DNA of 64,000 nucleotides from Morinoia aosen (lineage: Eukaryota > Arthropoda > Malacostraca > Amphipoda > Talitridae). The position numbers and the translations under genes were made by a program. The DNA is taken from positions 62,433,581-62,497,580 of the forward strand of contig CM059576.1 in the NCBI GenBank assembly GCA_030386875.1, in the 5' to 3' direction. Positions within the stretch are counted from its first letter, which is position 1; every line of letters begins with the position of its first letter. Positions 12,164 to 22,612 of this stretch are shown here, in pieces. The notes under the pieces were generated by a model that was not told the origin of the DNA, did no database searches, and was given only the letters and a program-made list of their open reading frames with translations.

Positions 12164-12329
12164 TGGTCCTGCCAGAGCGATTTATGGAAGCCAGGACAGC
12201 GAATTCTACAGTGAGGTAGACGAAATAGCTTTCAATGAGGTAGATCTTACAGAAGTAAATCGCATCATGGACGTTCGATTGCTGCCGCGAAAAGTGGAAG
12301 CTGGTACCGGCCGTTTCAAAAATATATCA
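12164..12329 (+). CDS. Exon 4 of the predicted secreted protein
   Basis: This is the best single exon of the gene. Acceptor tgttccag|TGG and donor TATCA|gtaagt flank 166 nt that are open in the frame set by exon 3, reading GPARAIYGSQ, then an acidic stretch EVDEIAFNEVDLTEV, then a basic end with LLPRKVEAG. The charged, non-repetitive composition looks like real protein, and the other two frames contain stops. It ends on a codon boundary, which suits exon 5. No family is recognised. Confidence 0.55.
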
Positions 12330-12692
12330 GTAAGTTTGGGGTTCACTAAAGTTATTTTAATCATACAGAAAATTCTACTAGCCAAGGAAAAAGGAAGCCC
12401 ATCACATTGCCATCATTTCTTCTAAATCAATCGCAGTTATGAGTTTAGATGTAAAATGTAATATCTGAGCACCCGATTTCTTTGCGTGTTACAGGCATTA
12501 AACCAATAGACAATGCCATCTGTAATGAATAAAATTTGTTATAACTCTAGCGCTCCTCGTATTTATCCGCTACTGACCTTTAAAGTTTGAAAACACAGCT
12601 TTTAATGATGATCAAAACAAGTTGTATGCTGAATCACGTCTTTGAACAAAACTTCGAAATGAAAACTCACAGACTAATTTTGGTAATTACAG
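12330..12692 (+). other. Intron 4
   Basis: A 363-bp intron from gtaagt to ttggtaattacag. Nothing else is recognised in it. Confidence 0.45.
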
Positions 12693-12971
12693 GCTGAAGT
12701 TGACCAACCACAATGTGTAACGAAATTTGATACTCCTACTCCAGAGTGGGCCAAAAAAATGTTACTCGATTTTGTCACATTGATTACTCAAAAGACACCA
12801 ATTGTAGGAAAATTCGCTTATTCTCATCTGTTGCCAAATTTAATTTTTGCTCCAAGCTTTCTAATATCGACCCTTTCATTCACATGCAATGGAGGCTTAA
12901 ATATGAATGACGATCATTTTAAAATTGGTTTTCAACTGTTTCATCAGAATTCCTGCTCTGTAGAATATTAG
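12693..12971 (+). CDS. Terminal exon 5 of the predicted secreted protein
   Basis: After the acceptor tggtaattacag the phase-0 frame is open for 92 codons. It begins AEVDQPQCVTKFDTPTPEW, includes LLPNLIFAPSFLIS and ends with CSVEY before TAG at 12969-12971. Joined to the four upstream exons it gives about 292 residues. The later part is hydrophobic and less charged, so the true end could instead be an undetected earlier donor. Tissue, partner and pathway cannot be inferred from the sequence. Confidence 0.45.
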   Translation, partial: AEVDQPQCVTKFDTPTPEWAKKMLLDFVTLITQKTPIVGKFAYSHLLPNLIFAPSFLISTLSFTCNGGLNMNDDHFKIGFQLFHQNSCSVEY

Positions 12972-13362
12972 ACCCAGTCTGTAAAAAATCCATTCTCGCA
13001 GATTTTAACATCTGACTCTTTGGTGTCAGTTCCGGAATAAGTGAGTACTATTTTAAAAGGTAAAAGTCTGCTGAAGACATACACATTACACCTGTAATAA
13101 ACGAAAGAAAAACAGGTATTACTCATTTACAGAAATTGACAAAAAAATGCCGTGACAACTCTAGCGGGGATAAAAACGAGAAACGAACGAAAGACTTTAA
13201 CGACACTAGCGTTGAAGAAACACTGAGGAGAACGTTAGGTTCAGGAAATTCCAACTATTGACCGGATTGATGGAGACTAGGCCGGTTGGACACCGTCTCG
13301 AGTAGCGCTCCTCTGGTGCCAGAATTGCCACGACTACTGTCGAAGGAGAGACTAATAAGCAA
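12972..13362. other. Sequence 3' of the five-exon gene
   Basis: AT-rich at first, then GC-richer from about 13250 (ggccggttggacaccgtctc), which seems to belong with the minisatellite and the sequence on both sides of the mariner. No clear polyadenylation context was singled out. Confidence 0.35.
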
Positions 13363-13615
13363 TTGAACGCGGCACGAGGCCGTAATAATTTGAGTTTAAA
13401 TTAAAGTTGAACAGAGCACGAGGCGACAATAATTTAAGTGTAAAGTAAAGTTGAACAGGGCGCAAGGCCGCAATAATGATTTAAATTCTAAGTAGAACAG
13501 GGCGCAAAGCCGCAACAATGATTTAAGTTCTAAATAGAACAGGGTTCAAGGCCGTATTAACGATTTAAGTCCCAAATAGAAAAGGGCACAAGGCTGCAAC
13601 AATACTTTAAAATTG
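13363..13615 (+). repeat. 43-bp minisatellite, about six copies
   Basis: Units of about 42-45 bp follow the pattern ttgaacagggcgcaaggccg, then caataatgatttaaat and a short spacer. The copies at the left edge are the most diverged. They adjoin GC-rich sequence that continues to the mariner insertion site. Confidence 0.85.
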
Positions 13616-13843
13616 TGCAATATCTCTCCACATTTATTCAAGGATACGATAGGTAGGCCACTGAACTGCTACAACACTCCACTTCGCGACGCTACCTACG
13701 GTCGGTGTCTCACCATTGCAAGCATTCGAGCTCGTGCGCTGTCCACCCGACGAGGCCACGGACGCATCGGAAGTCAGTGCAGAGGTCTCACTCCATCTTC
13801 CTCGCAGAGGATCCAGTGACGTGCGACATCATCGTTAGATATA
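13616..13843. other. GC-rich flank of the mariner, unknown element (left part)
   Basis: It contains many CpG words (acgaggccacggacgcatcg) unlike the surrounding AT-rich DNA. Together with 15496-15960 it appears to be one sequence split by the mariner at TA 13842-13843. Possibly an LTR or other retroelement piece, but no proof. Confidence 0.35.
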
Positions 13844-15493
13844 CAGGGTGTCCTACACTTTCGTTGCCAAACTTTGACATAAGGTATCGATCGTCGAAAT
13901 GAACACTTTTTGTTCTATTTAGGTATGGTCTAAAATGCACAGTTAAAGAGTTACAAGGACTTGAAATTGGAAAGTTATTAAAAATAATTCGCACACTCTC
14001 TTGCGGAGACGAATCCAAGGCGGTAAACTGCGGCACATCAATGGCAAGGATACGAAATGAGAAGTTAGGCAAGTATGTGAAACATTTATTATTATTAATC
14101 AACATTTACTTTTTAATGTTGTGATAAAGAAAAAGCATTTTCGACAGTAATTATTATGAGCACAACAAACGAAACCGTAAACTAGGTTACATGTTTACAA
14201 AAATTGTTCAAAATGCCGCCCATTTCTTTCCATGCATGCGTTCAAACGCCTCTCCAATGATTGACGGACGCGAGCAAAGACACCAGGAGCTTCACGAATC
14301 CTTTCCGACGGCTTCAACAATCCTACCCATCAAGTCCTCTTCGGATTGAATCGGTGTTTCACACACTAAACGTTTCATATGCCCCCATAAATAGTAATCT
14401 AGGGGCGTAATATGAGGAAATCTTGGTGACCACGCCAAGGGACCGCCACGGCCTATCCAGCGATTGGGATATCGGGCATCCAATAATTGCCTAACAGCAT
14501 CCGCAATGTGTGCAGGAGCACCATCATGTTGAAAATACAATTCTCTGATATCAGCTAAAGGTACATTTTCCAGTAGTTCTGACAATACTTCATTAAGAAA
14601 AATGTAATAGGTACGTCCATTTAGTCTCTGGTAAGATGAATGGCCCAATCAGATGGTCACCAAGAATTCTTGCCCAAACATTTACGGCGAATCTAACCTG
14701 ATGTTGACATTGTCTTGTAACATGTGGATTGTTGCCAGACCACATGTGCAGGTTATGGAGATTAAGTAATCATTCTCGAGTAAATGACGCTTCGTCTGTG
14801 AATAAGACTCGTGATGGGAAACGAGGTTGTTGATCTGTTTTCTGTTTAAACCCCCTCGCAAATTCAACACGACGTTCGAAATCTTCAATGTGCAATTCCT
14901 GCACACGCTGAAAGTGAAATGGATGTTGACCACTGTTATGTGGTACTTGCCGCACAGTTGTTTTGCTTAAATGTAAAGCACGTGCACAAGAACGAGTGCT
15001 TGAAGTAGGATTGTTTCGAAAATATTCTAAGACATCTTACACCTTGTCTGGATCTGCTACTCTCCTTTTGCGTCTTCCTTCAGGTTTGTGGTGTGTGAAA
15101 TGATCCGTATTCACGTAATCTCCGGTGCATGGCTGTGAATGTTTGACGCGATGGAACATGTCTGTTAGGATGCTTTTCTGCGTAAATTCGAACAGCCTCC
15201 CTAGAATTTTCATTTGCTGCACCATACACTAGGTGCAAATCTGCTAATTCAGCATTGAATACTCCCTCCATTGCCGGTGATACATATACAGCCGAAGAAT
15301 TACTAACAGTAAACAAACTAATCTTTGTCGTTGATGTCGAGGAGCACTCAGAATAACGGATGAAGAGTAACTTCACGTATTTGTAACGTTTTAACTAAGC
15401 ACTTTAGACCATACCTTAATAGAATAAAAAGTGTTCATTTCGACAATCGCTACCTTATATTAAAGTTTGGCAACAAAAGTGTCGGACACCCTG
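13844..15493 (-). mobile_element. Tc1/mariner-type transposon, complete with long inverted repeats, inactive
   Basis: The element runs from cagggtgtcctacactt to the mirrored ggacaccctg and is flanked by TA on both sides (13842-13843 and 15494-15495), the expected target duplication. The terminal inverted repeats are about 92 bp, with only a few mismatches (both reach the word ggtatggtctaaa). The length is 1650 bp. A broken transposase reads on the minus strand. The two intact ends suggest that it inserted as a full element and then decayed in place. Confidence 0.95.
14292..15292 (-). pseudogene. Mariner-like transposase, broken by frameshifts and stops
   Basis: Reading leftwards, the N-terminal piece (about 15292-15080) contains ADLHLVYGAANENSREAVRI and then a tail with RQTFTAMHRRLREYGSF, a DUF4817-like helix-turn-helix of insect mariners. 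Middle pieces lie in shifted frames at 14933-14682. The catalytic C-terminal piece (14648-14292) has YFQHDGAPAH, with the second acidic residue of the DDE/D triad, and a block that normally reads SPDL. Here that block is FPHITPLDYYLWG, so the third catalytic Asp is His. DNA cutting and joining by this copy is therefore unlikely. It sits inside the two inverted repeats described for the element. Confidence 0.9.
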
Positions 15494-15495
15494 TA

Positions 15496-15960
15496 TGGTC
15501 GTGTATAGTCGTAGATGTGTAGTCGTGCGAGTGAAGACCTGGTTCCCAAGTAGTAGGTCTTGCGGTAGGAGATGAAGCGGCAGCAGAATTTTACGAAGAC
15601 AGAGCCAGCAGCGGTAGGTGCAGAGATTTGTGAACGGAGATGATAAATATCTCCGACACCGGCAACGTAGAGTAGCGGCGGATACAAGTTTGTAGGAGAA
15701 GAATCATTACATGCGGAGATGAGTAATTTAAGCACCGCAACATACTTCGCAGATAAACACCTTGGTTGCACAAAGAAACGGGCGCCGCTGCATGACGAGA
15801 GAGATGTCTGTCGTCCGCACAAAGGATTGGAAAGAGCTGCTGCAGCAATGCGTGCCAGCCTTAGGAAACTGCTTTTGTTGCCATTTAATTGGAGTCCCTG
15901 AGATAGCTTCAGAGGAAAAATTAGAGCACTGACCGCAAGCAAAATCGAGAAAGGTAAATG
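15496..15960. other. GC-rich flank of the mariner, unknown element (right part)
   Basis: It continues the GC-rich sequence of 13616-13843 beyond the mariner. The 160-aa minus-strand frame across the junction (15942-15460) runs into the mariner end and has no motif, so it is not called a gene. Confidence 0.35.
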
Positions 15961-16862
15961 AGAACAGTGGCCAGCAAATTACAGATTAATTTAACGTTTT
16001 GCTATCCATTAAGGGAATCGAACGGTTTTTTGAGGATAAATATCAAAAATGAGATTATTGCCTGAAAATGTTCCTAAACCCATCTTTTATCACGTAGAAA
16101 CGTATTTGTCCCGTGTTGGCCGCACAAAAGAAAATTTGTCCGCAGAAAAGAAACACAGCTTATTTAGAATTGATTATTCTTATACAATAAAATGCCAAGT
16201 ATCTCCCAGCTAAAATAAATAAATATATTTAAGTGCTTCCTGCGCATGATATTCCCTATGTTATTACAATGTTCAATTTTTAAAAAAAATATGAAAGCGA
16301 AGAATTAGGGTTTGCCATCCCGGGACAAAATGAAAATCCCGGAATATTGGGATTACAGGAAGACAATCCCAAGAATTATTGGGATCTTGGGATTTTTTAT
16401 ATTTTAATTTTCTGCTACTGTATTATGTCGCCCGTGCCCATAGGATTATTTAGAAATTTCTTTATTTGAGAAGGATTCCCTGATGAATAATTCACTCTTT
16501 GTAACTGTTTTTACTGACACGCCATCAACTGCTGCAACTGGGTCATTTGTTCTTCCGGAGTACTTTGAAGCACCTTTAATTTTAGTTATTTAGGTTTAGT
16601 GCTTCCATTACTGCTGTCTCTTGCATTAGGGCGCTTTGTTCCAATAAGAATTCCTTTTTCTCAGCTACTAGTTGACGAAACACTTTGTACTTTCTCCAGT
16701 TGTATCTTTAACATAGTTTCTTTAGTTTCTACAACGAAGGCTTTAGTTTCTACAACATTGGCCGTTGCTATCGTATCTATTCCAGTCTATTCATTATTAA
16801 CTGGAAAACTAAACCACATAATATATTCTGGTTAAATAGTTGAACTTAGTTATGAGATAGCG
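15961..16862. other. Mostly unassigned; one hAT-like terminus
   Basis: Near 16308-16400 the text agggtttgccatcccgggac is followed by several short tccc/ggga repeats (aatcccggaatattggga, atcccaagaattattggga). This resembles a hAT terminus with subterminal repeats. No partner end was found. The frame at 16599-16835 shows only hydrophobic residues and small internal repeats. Confidence 0.35.
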
Positions 16863-17183
16863 TTGACCACGCTGTGTAGTGATGTAAAATGCTTTAATTT
16901 TAAAACACTGAAGTCCTATCTTGAGGTCTATAAGGGATTATTCAGATTAAACAGCATTTTTCAAAGATATTTAATCACTAATGTCTTGAAATATGTATAC
17001 TATTTAGAGTCCCTCGAATTCTTAGGAAAAAGCATGATTTTAAGTTATTTTCTCACTGATATCTTGAAATATGTATGCTATTTAGAATATCGGGAATTCC
17101 TGGAATTCGCTGCTGTCAGCGCCGAGCAATGCAGAAAAACTGTTCCCAATTTTGATAGGTATTTGTACCCCAAAACAAATTAA
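16863..17183 (+). other. Unknown open frame with internal duplication
   Basis: A 106-aa frame contains two copies of a unit of about 25 residues, YLITNVLKYVYYLESLEFLG and YFLTDILKYVCYLEYREFLE. The DNA is duplicated too (shared word atatcttgaaatatgtat, or one base different). No family is recognised. It may be non-coding repeat DNA that happens to be open. Confidence 0.25.
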
Positions 17184-17196
17184 TATTTCCTAAATT

Positions 17197-17861
17197 ATGC
17201 ACGAAATCAGTAATACGCTGTCTCCTACGGTAGCATTTTCTTATAAAACTATGAGAACAAATGCGCCTCCAAACCCGTCGTCGATTTTTTCCACTCTATC
17301 ATGTATCCGAACTATTACAGAACAGCTTTTTGTATTAAATTCTGAAATAAGCGCTCTTGACTTAACGTCTGTGGTATCTGTCAGTATCAATCCTAATATC
17401 AAATTCCTTCTGGACACTTTTCTTGCCGGTGACTAGTTTCACATAAATTAAAAATAAAATGACATTGGAAGCGCATGCAAAATTCAAACCATAAAACTTA
17501 TCTTGACCAAGAATGTTTTTCTCATACTTATGAGGTGAGTGTGTGTAGTGGTCAGCAATTGTACATGGCATCAAGTTTGCGAAAAAAAATGGTCTTAAAC
17601 TAATTCCATTTTCAGTAGGGCGATTCTTCGAGAATCTCATTCGTAGAACTTTCGTAAATTTAAGATTGCATCCTTTTTTAGCAGGAATGAGTGCATGTGG
17701 AGTGGCTGTATCTATTTATAGAAGTGTGAGTGCTGCATGCTGTCATACGTTGGTAGAACCAAACTCCAACAATTCATCAGACAGCCAAAACGCAGGAATA
17801 TCTCATAGAACCGGTCGTGCACTAACCATTTCACCCCAATCAGCAATTGGGTGAAAATTCA
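17197..17861 (+). other. Unknown open frames, no recognised product
   Basis: Two unremarkable frames, at 17197-17436 and about 17550-17854. The second extends upstream of its Met as FAKKNGLKLIPFSVGRFFEN and continues through a Ser/Asn-rich tail. The base composition and the variety of residues make old coding sequence possible, from a transposon or a host gene. I recognise no family. Confidence 0.2.
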
Positions 17862-18319
17862 AACCATTCATTCAAACATACAAATTTTCCAACTATATGC
17901 CGAGCTAATAGTGAGCATGACCTTAGAATTTTAGAGTCCCTTTTCATATTCACTCATAACCTAACCTCAACAAAGACGTTAGTGTCGTAAAGTTATCAAT
18001 TGCCCCACCTACAGCCGTAGTTCTGTATGTGTGTGTGTATGCATAGTATGTTTCGCTGGTGTATCTGAATTATCGTGTACATGTGGGCTTGTGTGAATTA
18101 GGACTATGCTATTGTTTGTTTATGAATGAACAAATTAAGCTTTTAAGACATTTAGGGAATTTTGTGAAATGTATACATATGATTTTTGTTTTTTGAAATA
18201 GTAGAAAAAAATTTTCTACTGATTCGGCACTGATGAGGGAATTTTAATTCTGAAACGTTTGAAATAAATGTAATGTTCGTTTTTACACTGTTTCTTCCTT
18301 TTAAACTAATTCCACTCAG
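17862..18319. other. Unassigned sequence, nothing recognised
   Basis: AT-rich sequence with a short (tg)n run near 18029-18041. It ends in a pyrimidine-rich tract leading to ccactcag at 18312-18319. Confidence 0.35.
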
Positions 18320-18509
18320 AACAAATGCTACAACTGATATTGAAGCTTGCAGCGATGACAGCACTTGGCCAACTACGCAAGGAGAAACGCATCATTTTCT
18401 TCAACAAATTGTTCTTAAATCACCTTCAAGACTCACTTCACATAGCTCCTGTGTCAGAAGCTCTCATGCCCTGAATTATAAAACTCAAAACCCTGCGATA
18501 ACAAAATAA
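18320..18509 (+). CDS. Possible terminal exon, unknown protein
   Basis: A long pyrimidine tract (tgtttcttccttttaaac) and cactcag precede an open segment of 63 codons beginning TNATTDIEACSDDSTW and ending NPAITK-stop. There is no matching upstream exon that I can identify, and the product is Ser/Thr/His-rich without a known motif. Low confidence: a good acceptor and an open frame alone are weak evidence. Confidence 0.2.
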
Positions 18510-19755
18510 CAACATGAATCGAAAGATTCTTCTAAGTTGACAGCGTGCCCAAGTAAAATCTCCAGCTACATAAACCATTGTTTGCCTTAATATGATCAAC
18601 ACACACCTCTCTCTACTCTTAACTACTGCACAGTACCTACCATAAATAGGTTTTCATTGTTATCTGGTGTAAATATAGAGGTTTGCAAGCCTTTCTCAGA
18701 TACGAGTATGAATGAACATTCAAGCACGTACCCGAGAGTAGTAAAATCAGTAGAGAGAAAAAAACTGCTGCAAAATTACAGTCGAATCTCAATGGAAAAT
18801 TTACCACTCAACTGCATGTGCAATCATCGCAAAGAAAATAGAAGTTAAAAGAGCATTCGTCATTTGTCTGTCGATCCTCTGCAAGAAATCAGATTGAAAA
18901 TATGAAAATTTCGAAAAATCTCAGTCCCCGTTTGGAAATGTGGAAAAGTTCCTTTTATGTGAAAAGTGGAACAAAATGTGGATTGAGCCCCAGTTGTGCA
19001 CTCATGAATTATATCATGGCTGAATTAAAACGATCACGATCGTGGAAAATAGAGCTATTTCCCACCAAAGTCGATAGAGGCTGCATCCTTCATGCAGTAG
19101 CTCACCTGCTTACAAAACAACCAGCATCAAAATAGAATTAGCATTCTTGAAAGAGTTCAATTTAAACAAAGGGTAGAGGAAACAAAAAAACATACGCTAA
19201 GTTTATTGACGAAAACAGGAAACTGCAGAACCTCATAAATAATTACTTTGACGGCAACATTTTAATCATCCTGCTGCATATCTCAGACCACAAATCATAC
19301 TCAGTGTGACAGGCCAAAAAATTTTCATCTTCGATGAAAACCACCATGGTGTTTGGAAAACAGCAGTCGATCCCTCATCAGAGTTGTTGAACAATAACCC
19401 TTTACTACAGCTCCATCGTTAAAACGATCACTACAGCGACATTCTCCAAAGCAGAAATCGGACTGGAGTAACATCATCTTGACAAACTGCCGTTGCCCAA
19501 CTAAATAGTAGACGTCTTTAACATAGCAAACGGTAGGCGTAACACCCTGGGAACGATCTCCTCAAGACAGCAACTTTTCTGCCTCAAAACAGCGCCATAA
19601 AAAATAGCAAAATAAGAAATATAAATGTTCGAAGCCTAAATGATGTATTGGAATACATCAGAATAATGTTGGGCTCTGACGAAATTGACATTTAATATTT
19701 TTCCGAAACAAGGTTTGACTCAAGAACCTGAAGTTCATTTTTAATATTCTTAATT
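18510..19755. other. Unassigned sequence with short open frames
   Basis: The + frames at 18657-18848 and 18902-19135 (with GLSPSCALMNYIMAELKRS) are open but motif-free. They could be remains of a decayed coding sequence. Confidence 0.25.
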
Positions 19756-19895
19756 ACGTATCGTACCGCTATTGTGCTGCCTTCGCAGCATTTTTCTACT
19801 TTCGAACTGCGATAGAAATTTATACCTTCGAACCTCGAAAGAACCATTCCGCAAGCTCACTCGTTTTCCGGAAACGCTCGCTTCCAGAACCTTTG
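19756..19895 (+). repeat. TTCCGGAA-type repeat, copy 1 (also at 41200-41385)
   Basis: The shared text includes cttcgaacctcgaaagaacc, gcaagctcactcg and ttttccggaaacgctcgcttcc. The second copy is in the same orientation at 41200-41385. This copy lies directly upstream of the LINE leader at 19.94-20.23 kb and may be part of its 5' end. Several GAA/TTC words in inverted pairs resemble heat-shock elements, but the canonical spacing is only partly met. Confidence 0.7.
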
Positions 19896-19938
19896 AAAAA
19901 GTGAAGTTGCTGGAAAACAGGTATAGTTTGTTATTCAC

Positions 19939-20230
19939 GTGAGTATAGTGTGTGACTTCGTATGGAGTGCGCGTGAGAGTAGTTCTTTTGTTGCTTGAGA
20001 GTTGAGACAGTGCGTTTGTATCGTTACTTGCAACTTTTTGACTAAGGTGTTGTGACTGGTAGGCTTTAGTTGCATATAAGGAGCATAGTGTGTGACATTG
20101 TATGGAGTGACTGTGAGAGAAGTGGGTAACGTTTTTGTTTCTTTTTGCTTTATAACTTGATTTTTAGTAGATTCGGTGAGTAAAGATTTCTTCTACCTGT
20201 AAAGCTTGTACTGAGAGAGAGATCAGTGTT
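19939..20230 (+). promoter_or_regulatory. LINE leader with a duplicated 45-bp segment
   Basis: The words tatagtgtgtgac and gtatggagtg with a following gtgagag occur twice, at 19943-19983 and 20083-20123, 140 bp apart. They sit between the TTCCGGAA-type repeat and the ORF1 start at 20231. Repeated leader or promoter units are common at LINE 5' ends, so a promoter role is inference. Confidence 0.4.
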
Positions 20231-20905
20231 TTGAAAATGGCAAGAAATAGGACTGGTCGTGGGAAGGGAGGTGCTAGTGGGATGGATGAAGAGATTCAGT
20301 GCTCGACCTGTTTTGAGGGGGTGGATATAGATGCATGCAAAGGTTTGAGAGAGATGAGTAGGAGAATATTGAATGATCTTGTGTTTACATGCTGGAAATG
20401 TTTGAATGATGAGAGAAAGAAGTTGTAAGAATAGGTTAAGAGATTGACAATTCTGATGGTTTCTTTAGAGGCTGATTTGAAGGATGAAAGGAAGCTGAAC
20501 CAAGGAAAGAATGAGAATGGTGCAAGGAGTGCAAATGCAGTGGATGATGAGGCAAATGATGGTGGAAGGAGGGTGAATAGAGAAAATGGTGAGGCAAATG
20601 ATAGTGAAAATGTGACAGATGAGACTAGAAGGATGAATGAGCATGATGAAAGAAGTACAAATGGAAAGAGAGTGAACGAGCGACCTGTTCATGTGCCACA
20701 TGAGGTGCATGCACCTGTAGTGGAAGTGAATGAAAGGAAGATGGCTGAAAAGAGTGATGTGAGTGGAAGAATTGAACGAAATAGTAGAATGAAAGGTAAA
20801 GGAGACCTATAATTAGTATATGTGGAGACAGTATGGTTAAGGAAGTGGATAGGTTTGTGACCCAGTTAAAAATTCATGCCGTTTTTAGAGCGACAGGTAG
20901 CAGAA
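20231..20905 (+). pseudogene. CR1-type LINE ORF1, N-terminal half (zinc finger + SGNH GDS block)
   Basis: The ORF starts at ATG 20231 with MARNRTGRGKGGASG. A Cys-rich segment follows, with IQCSTCFEG and then FTCWKC, resembling the PHD-type finger of CR1-group ORF1 proteins. Two in-frame stops (20426-20428 and 20432-20434) precede a charged linker rich in Glu, Asn and Arg (20444-20812). After a frame change the text ICGDSMVKEVDRFVTQL (about 20815-20868) is the GDS block of an SGNH/GDSL-type hydrolase, known from ORF1 of CR1-like elements. The reading stops at about 20905, where foreign DNA begins, and resumes near 22266. ORF1 proteins bind element RNA. This copy cannot make a functional one. 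Confidence 0.8.
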
Positions 20906-22262
20906 CATAGTGAAACATGGCTGCAGTAGGCCAGAATATTTCTTTGTCGGCCGCTCTCGACTACAATTTCCCTTTCGACGGCCATTCGCTAATCTAATTT
21001 GGACGTTATAAGCGCGGAAGAACCGTGCTCTTCTACAAGGCCGGTGTCAAGCTACGCTGTCGGCTTGCGGTCGACTTCGATGCATGGGGCAGTTCCAAAG
21101 TTACAAAGCTGCCGAGGGAGGCTTAATTGGTAGTCAGAGCAGCCAACTAGGAAATTGGTATATAAACCTTGAAATTTTAATTTATGGAACGTTTTTATGT
21201 TATTAGAAATTTAAATGTCAATTTAATAATTTATGCCAGTTTATTATGAATAATACTATCTCGCAGTTCGTCTGAGCGATTTTTTTCTTTGCATTCGAGT
21301 TAGAGGGCAACACTACACTGACATGTTGGGTTGGTGAACCTGTCACGCCGTCTCACGCGCGTTTTCGCGCCAGTTTTGTCCTTGGTGTTGTGTGTGACAG
21401 GTGTCTTAGTCGTGTCTCTATTATTTAAAACGTTTCAAGAAAAGTGTTCAGTGTTTATATCAGAGCGAGTGTATAGAAAGTGAGGGTGTATTTTATTTGT
21501 AATAAATTCGTGCTATGAGGTATAGGATGTTCGCTCTCACGTGATTCCCTAATTCCATTGAGGACGTTAGAAGCCGGATAGTACGTCTGGCCGGATGATT
21601 TGAAACCAACAATAAAGGAAAGAGCCCAACTGTGAGTTCCACCACCTTGGTGAATTGATATATATGACAATTCATCGTTGTGGTGGAACTGGTAGAGAAG
21701 GCAATGCAACTTCAGCATCACCAACGGAAAAACAAAACATGGAAACCATACGTGACTTTTCCCCCGGACAGTCTTCAGCAACTCTTGAATTGACGGACCT
21801 TCTGGCAGGTAATGAACGATGTGTACATCTACATATTTGTGTACGCGTGTGCGTACGTGTGTGTGTGAACGTGTGTGTGTACGTGTGGGTGTGTACGTCC
21901 CCGTCTGTGTGTGTGTGTACGTGTGGGTGTGTATGTCCCCGTCTGTGTGTGTGTGTACGTGTGTGTGTACGTATGTGTACGGAAGGCCGGTGTAATTGAG
22001 TTCGGGCATGGTCGAAATAATGCGGCAGGATGTTCGGAACGATGCGGCGCGTAGCCGTTTAGGTGCGTGGAAAGTCGATACGTAGCCGATAGAAGTGGAA
22101 ATTTAGGAAAAGCTGCAAAGGAAATTCAGTGGTTTTGAAGTAGTTTTTTACTGCCATATAAAGTGGTCATGGCGACCAAAAAACTACTGCTTTTCCGAAT
22201 AATATACGGCTAGAAGTCTTGCCTACCGCAGCATAGAAACTACTTGAAAACGTCTAAAATTT
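20906..22262. mobile_element. DNA element of unknown class inserted in LINE ORF1
   Basis: ORF1 coding stops at about 20905 and resumes near 22266. Near the two ends are similar inverted words: atggctgcagtaggccaga at 20917-20935 and, inverted, atgctgcggtaggcaaga at 22217-22234. A further inverted pair gtagttttttac / aaaaaactac lies at about 22140-22185. There is no transposase, and the target duplication could not be fixed. It contains the GT-rich tract at 21828-21978. Confidence 0.55.
21828..21978. repeat. GT/GTAC-rich simple repeat
   Basis: About 150 bp of tg/gt runs interrupted by tacgtg. It includes a duplicated 43-bp block with tgtacgtgtgggtgtgta and cgtccccgtc. The minus frame of Thr/His residues through it is a repeat artefact. 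Confidence 0.9.
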
Positions 22263-22263
22263 T

Positions 22264-22612
22264 TAACTGGGGAGTGATAGTAGTGGATGTACGTGCATGA
22301 GACGGAAGGGAGTGGAAGAGATTTTTAAGCATGCTGATAGAGTGATAGATGGTATGGATGAAGGCATGATTGTATTGCAAGGAGGTGGCAATTGGTTGCT
22401 TGAAAGTGGAAAAGAACGTACGGTGAATGCTATTTTGAAAGTGGTTGAAAGTGCACTGAAGAAGAATGTTAGAGTTGCGGCGACAAGCCTCCTGAGAAGG
22501 CATGCATCTAATAAGGAATATGAAAGGGTGCGAAAGGAGGTGAATAGAAAAGTACATGAAAGGATGATGAGTATGAGGGCTGAGAGTATGAGAAAGCGTG
22601 AGTTGGGTAAGT
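22264..22612 (+). pseudogene. CR1-type LINE ORF1, C-terminal half (SGNH-like domain)
   Basis: It resumes the ORF1 begun at 20231. After GVIVVDVRA and a frame break comes RRKGVEEIFKHADRVIDGMD, followed by MIVLQGGGN, which resembles the catalytic-core strands of the ORF1 esterase domain. The His-Gly-Thr-Asn-like segment expected between them is damaged. The frame is lost near 22612, where the leader of a second LINE starts. The matching distal ORF1 and ORF2 of this first LINE are not found to the right, so it is either truncated or continues elsewhere. Confidence 0.7.

Noticed and set aside
15460..15942. 160-aa minus frame
   Set aside because: It crosses the mariner end and GC-rich flank, with no motif and no support.
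21455..22009. 184-aa minus frame
   Set aside because: Thr/His-rich run from the GT simple repeat. No independent coding signal.
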